Part shown: one piece after another, positions 63,273 to 64,000 of the stretch | Layout: each line of letters opens with the position of its first letter | Numbering within the stretch: position 1 is the first letter of the stretch | Assembly (NCBI RefSeq): GCF_000372725.1 | Contig: NW_005195301.1 | Coordinates: 142,647-206,646, forward strand | Source: Emiliania huxleyi CCMP1516 | Lineage: Eukaryota > Haptophyta > Isochrysidales > Noelaerhabdaceae | Length of the DNA stretch: 64,000 nucleotides | Direction of reading: 5' to 3' | Notes under the pieces: generated by a model | Database searches by the model: none | The model's input: the letters and a program-made list of their open reading frames with translations, nothing else | Told to the model about the DNA's origin: nothing | Program-made: the position numbers and the translations under genes

Positions 63273-64000
63273 CTAACTGCATTCACAGTACTCTATCCCA
63301 GCCGCCAGCGGCAGCGCAGCACGCGCGCCTCGACGACCCACGTGCCACGTCCGGTCGCGCACGCCGGGCCAGCGCGGCACGTCCACCCCGCCCAGCCCCT
63401 CGGCCTCGCTCGAGAGGGGCCGTGGCGCCCCGGCGCGCTCCCAGACCGCATCCGACCCGGTGCACCCGCCCTTTGGCTCGCCCACGAAGAGGGCGGGGAG
63501 GCCCAGCCGCGCGCACTCCTCGGCGAGAGCGGCATCGCCCTCGTCGCCCCGCGGCCACCACGCCCAAAAGACCGCGTCCACGCCAAAGGGCGCGAGCGCC
63601 GCCGCCGCATCGCACGCCTCCGGCTCGAGGCCTGCTGGCAGCCCGACCCGCGAGGGGGCCGCGTCGGTCGTGCGCCAGGCGAGGCCGCGCCGCCGCATCG
63701 GCGCCGCGAGGACGCCCGCCCCCGCCGCGACCTCGAGCACGCTGCGGCAGCCGCGCGAGCGGAGGTGCGCGGCGAGCGCGTCGGCCCACTCGGCCGAGTA
63801 GAGCGCCCACGAGACGGCGTCCTGGTAGAGCGCGCGGCTCAGCGCGCGGGACCGGCGAGGGTCCGCCTCCAGGGCGGCCGCCGCCTCGCCCTCCCCGCCC
63901 GCCCGCAGCAAGCGGACCGCCATCGCGCCGCTCGCCAGCTCGGCCGCCTCTGCCTCGGTGAGCAGCGAGCCGTCCCGCGCGCTCGCCAGCCGCGCAGAGA
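63273..64000 (-). CDS. Methyltransferase-like protein, 5' part beyond the window
   Basis: Stop at 63273; an ATG exists at 63923, but the same frame stays open to the window edge (SLLTEAEAAELASG upstream of it), so the gene is probably partial. Core: AVSWALYSAEWADALAAHLR, then CRSVLEVAAGAGVLAAPMRR matching the SAM-binding E/DxGxGxG loop, WRTTDAAPS for the second acidic position, DAVFWAWWP in the motif IV area. A Rossmann methyltransferase fold is likely; substrate unknown. The C-terminal half has VGEPKGGCTGSDAVWE, as in some uncharacterised algal proteins. Confidence 0.6.
   Translation of the reverse strand, partial: SARLASARDGSLLTEAEAAELASGAMAVRLLRAGGEGEAAAALEADPRRSRALSRALYQDAVSWALYSAEWADALAAHLRSRGCRSVLEVAAGAGVLAAPMRRRGLAWRTTDAAPSRVGLPAGLEPEACDAAAALAPFGVDAVFWAWWPRGDEGDAALAEECARLGLPALFVGEPKGGCTGSDAVWERAGAPRPLSSEAEGLGGVDVPRWPGVRDRTWHVGRRGARAALPLAAGIEYCECS

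Overview
The window is nuclear DNA of a very GC-rich unicellular eukaryote, most likely a haptophyte alga (a pelagophyte or dinoflagellate-like alga cannot be excluded). Pointers: nearly every gene is split by short introns (mostly 34-190 nt) with GT-AG and very many GC-AG boundaries; repetitive Ala/Gly/Pro/Ser-rich coding sequence; eukaryotic housekeeping genes (cytosolic ribosomal protein uS17, a phage-type organelle RNA polymerase, SURF4, VAMP, fimbrin, EXD2); dispersed repeats and small DNA-transposon remnants. I found no rRNA, tRNA, CRISPR array or bacterial operon. Exon coordinates were worked out by hand from splice motifs, reading phase and family alignments from memory.

Layout. 1-3.7 kb: a frame-broken Ser/Pro-rich, Cys-rich gene and a gene with a TIR-like alpha/beta domain. 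3.7-5.8 kb: non-coding, with interlocking hairpins and dispersed repeats. 5.8-8.5 kb: an eight-exon gene (weakly TAF1A-like) ending in a 45-bp tandem array. 9.0-10.1 kb (minus): TLDc protein. 11.3-12.6 kb: histidine-phosphatase-fold protein lacking its catalytic RHG motif. 13.3-15.6 kb: a small broken ORF and a bacterial-type SMR transporter (minus). 15.8-20.9 kb: organellar RNA polymerase. 21.0-22.1 kb (minus): uS17. 22.2-24.9 kb: repeats, with a hAT-like MITE and TGACAG arrays. 25-28.4 kb (minus): MFS transporter and SURF4. 29.6-40.0 kb: a ~3,390-residue four-CH-domain fimbrin with a long novel repeat region. 40.4 kb (minus): VAMP. 41.3-46.6 kb: a CHAT protease / NB-ARC / TPR / KH-like receptor. 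47.2-52.2 kb (minus): 2OG oxygenase and a WW-armadillo protein. 52.2-54.4 kb: repeats. 54.4-57.1 kb: a divergent pair (zinc-knuckle orphan; RRM + zinc-ribbon protein). 58.4-62.4 kb: membrane-anchored trypsin-like protease and an EXD2 nuclease. 62.4-63.2 kb: a TIR-flanked element. 63.3-64.0 kb (minus): partial methyltransferase-like gene.

The genes are functionally unrelated, as is usual in a nuclear genome. Three points stand out: the CHAT-NB-ARC-TPR-KH protein, an NLR-like candidate for intracellular sensing and cell death; the fimbrin with about 19 copies of an apparently undescribed ~36-residue repeat; and introns whose two ends carry 7-11 bp direct repeats, as expected if introns arose by transposon-like insertion (introners).
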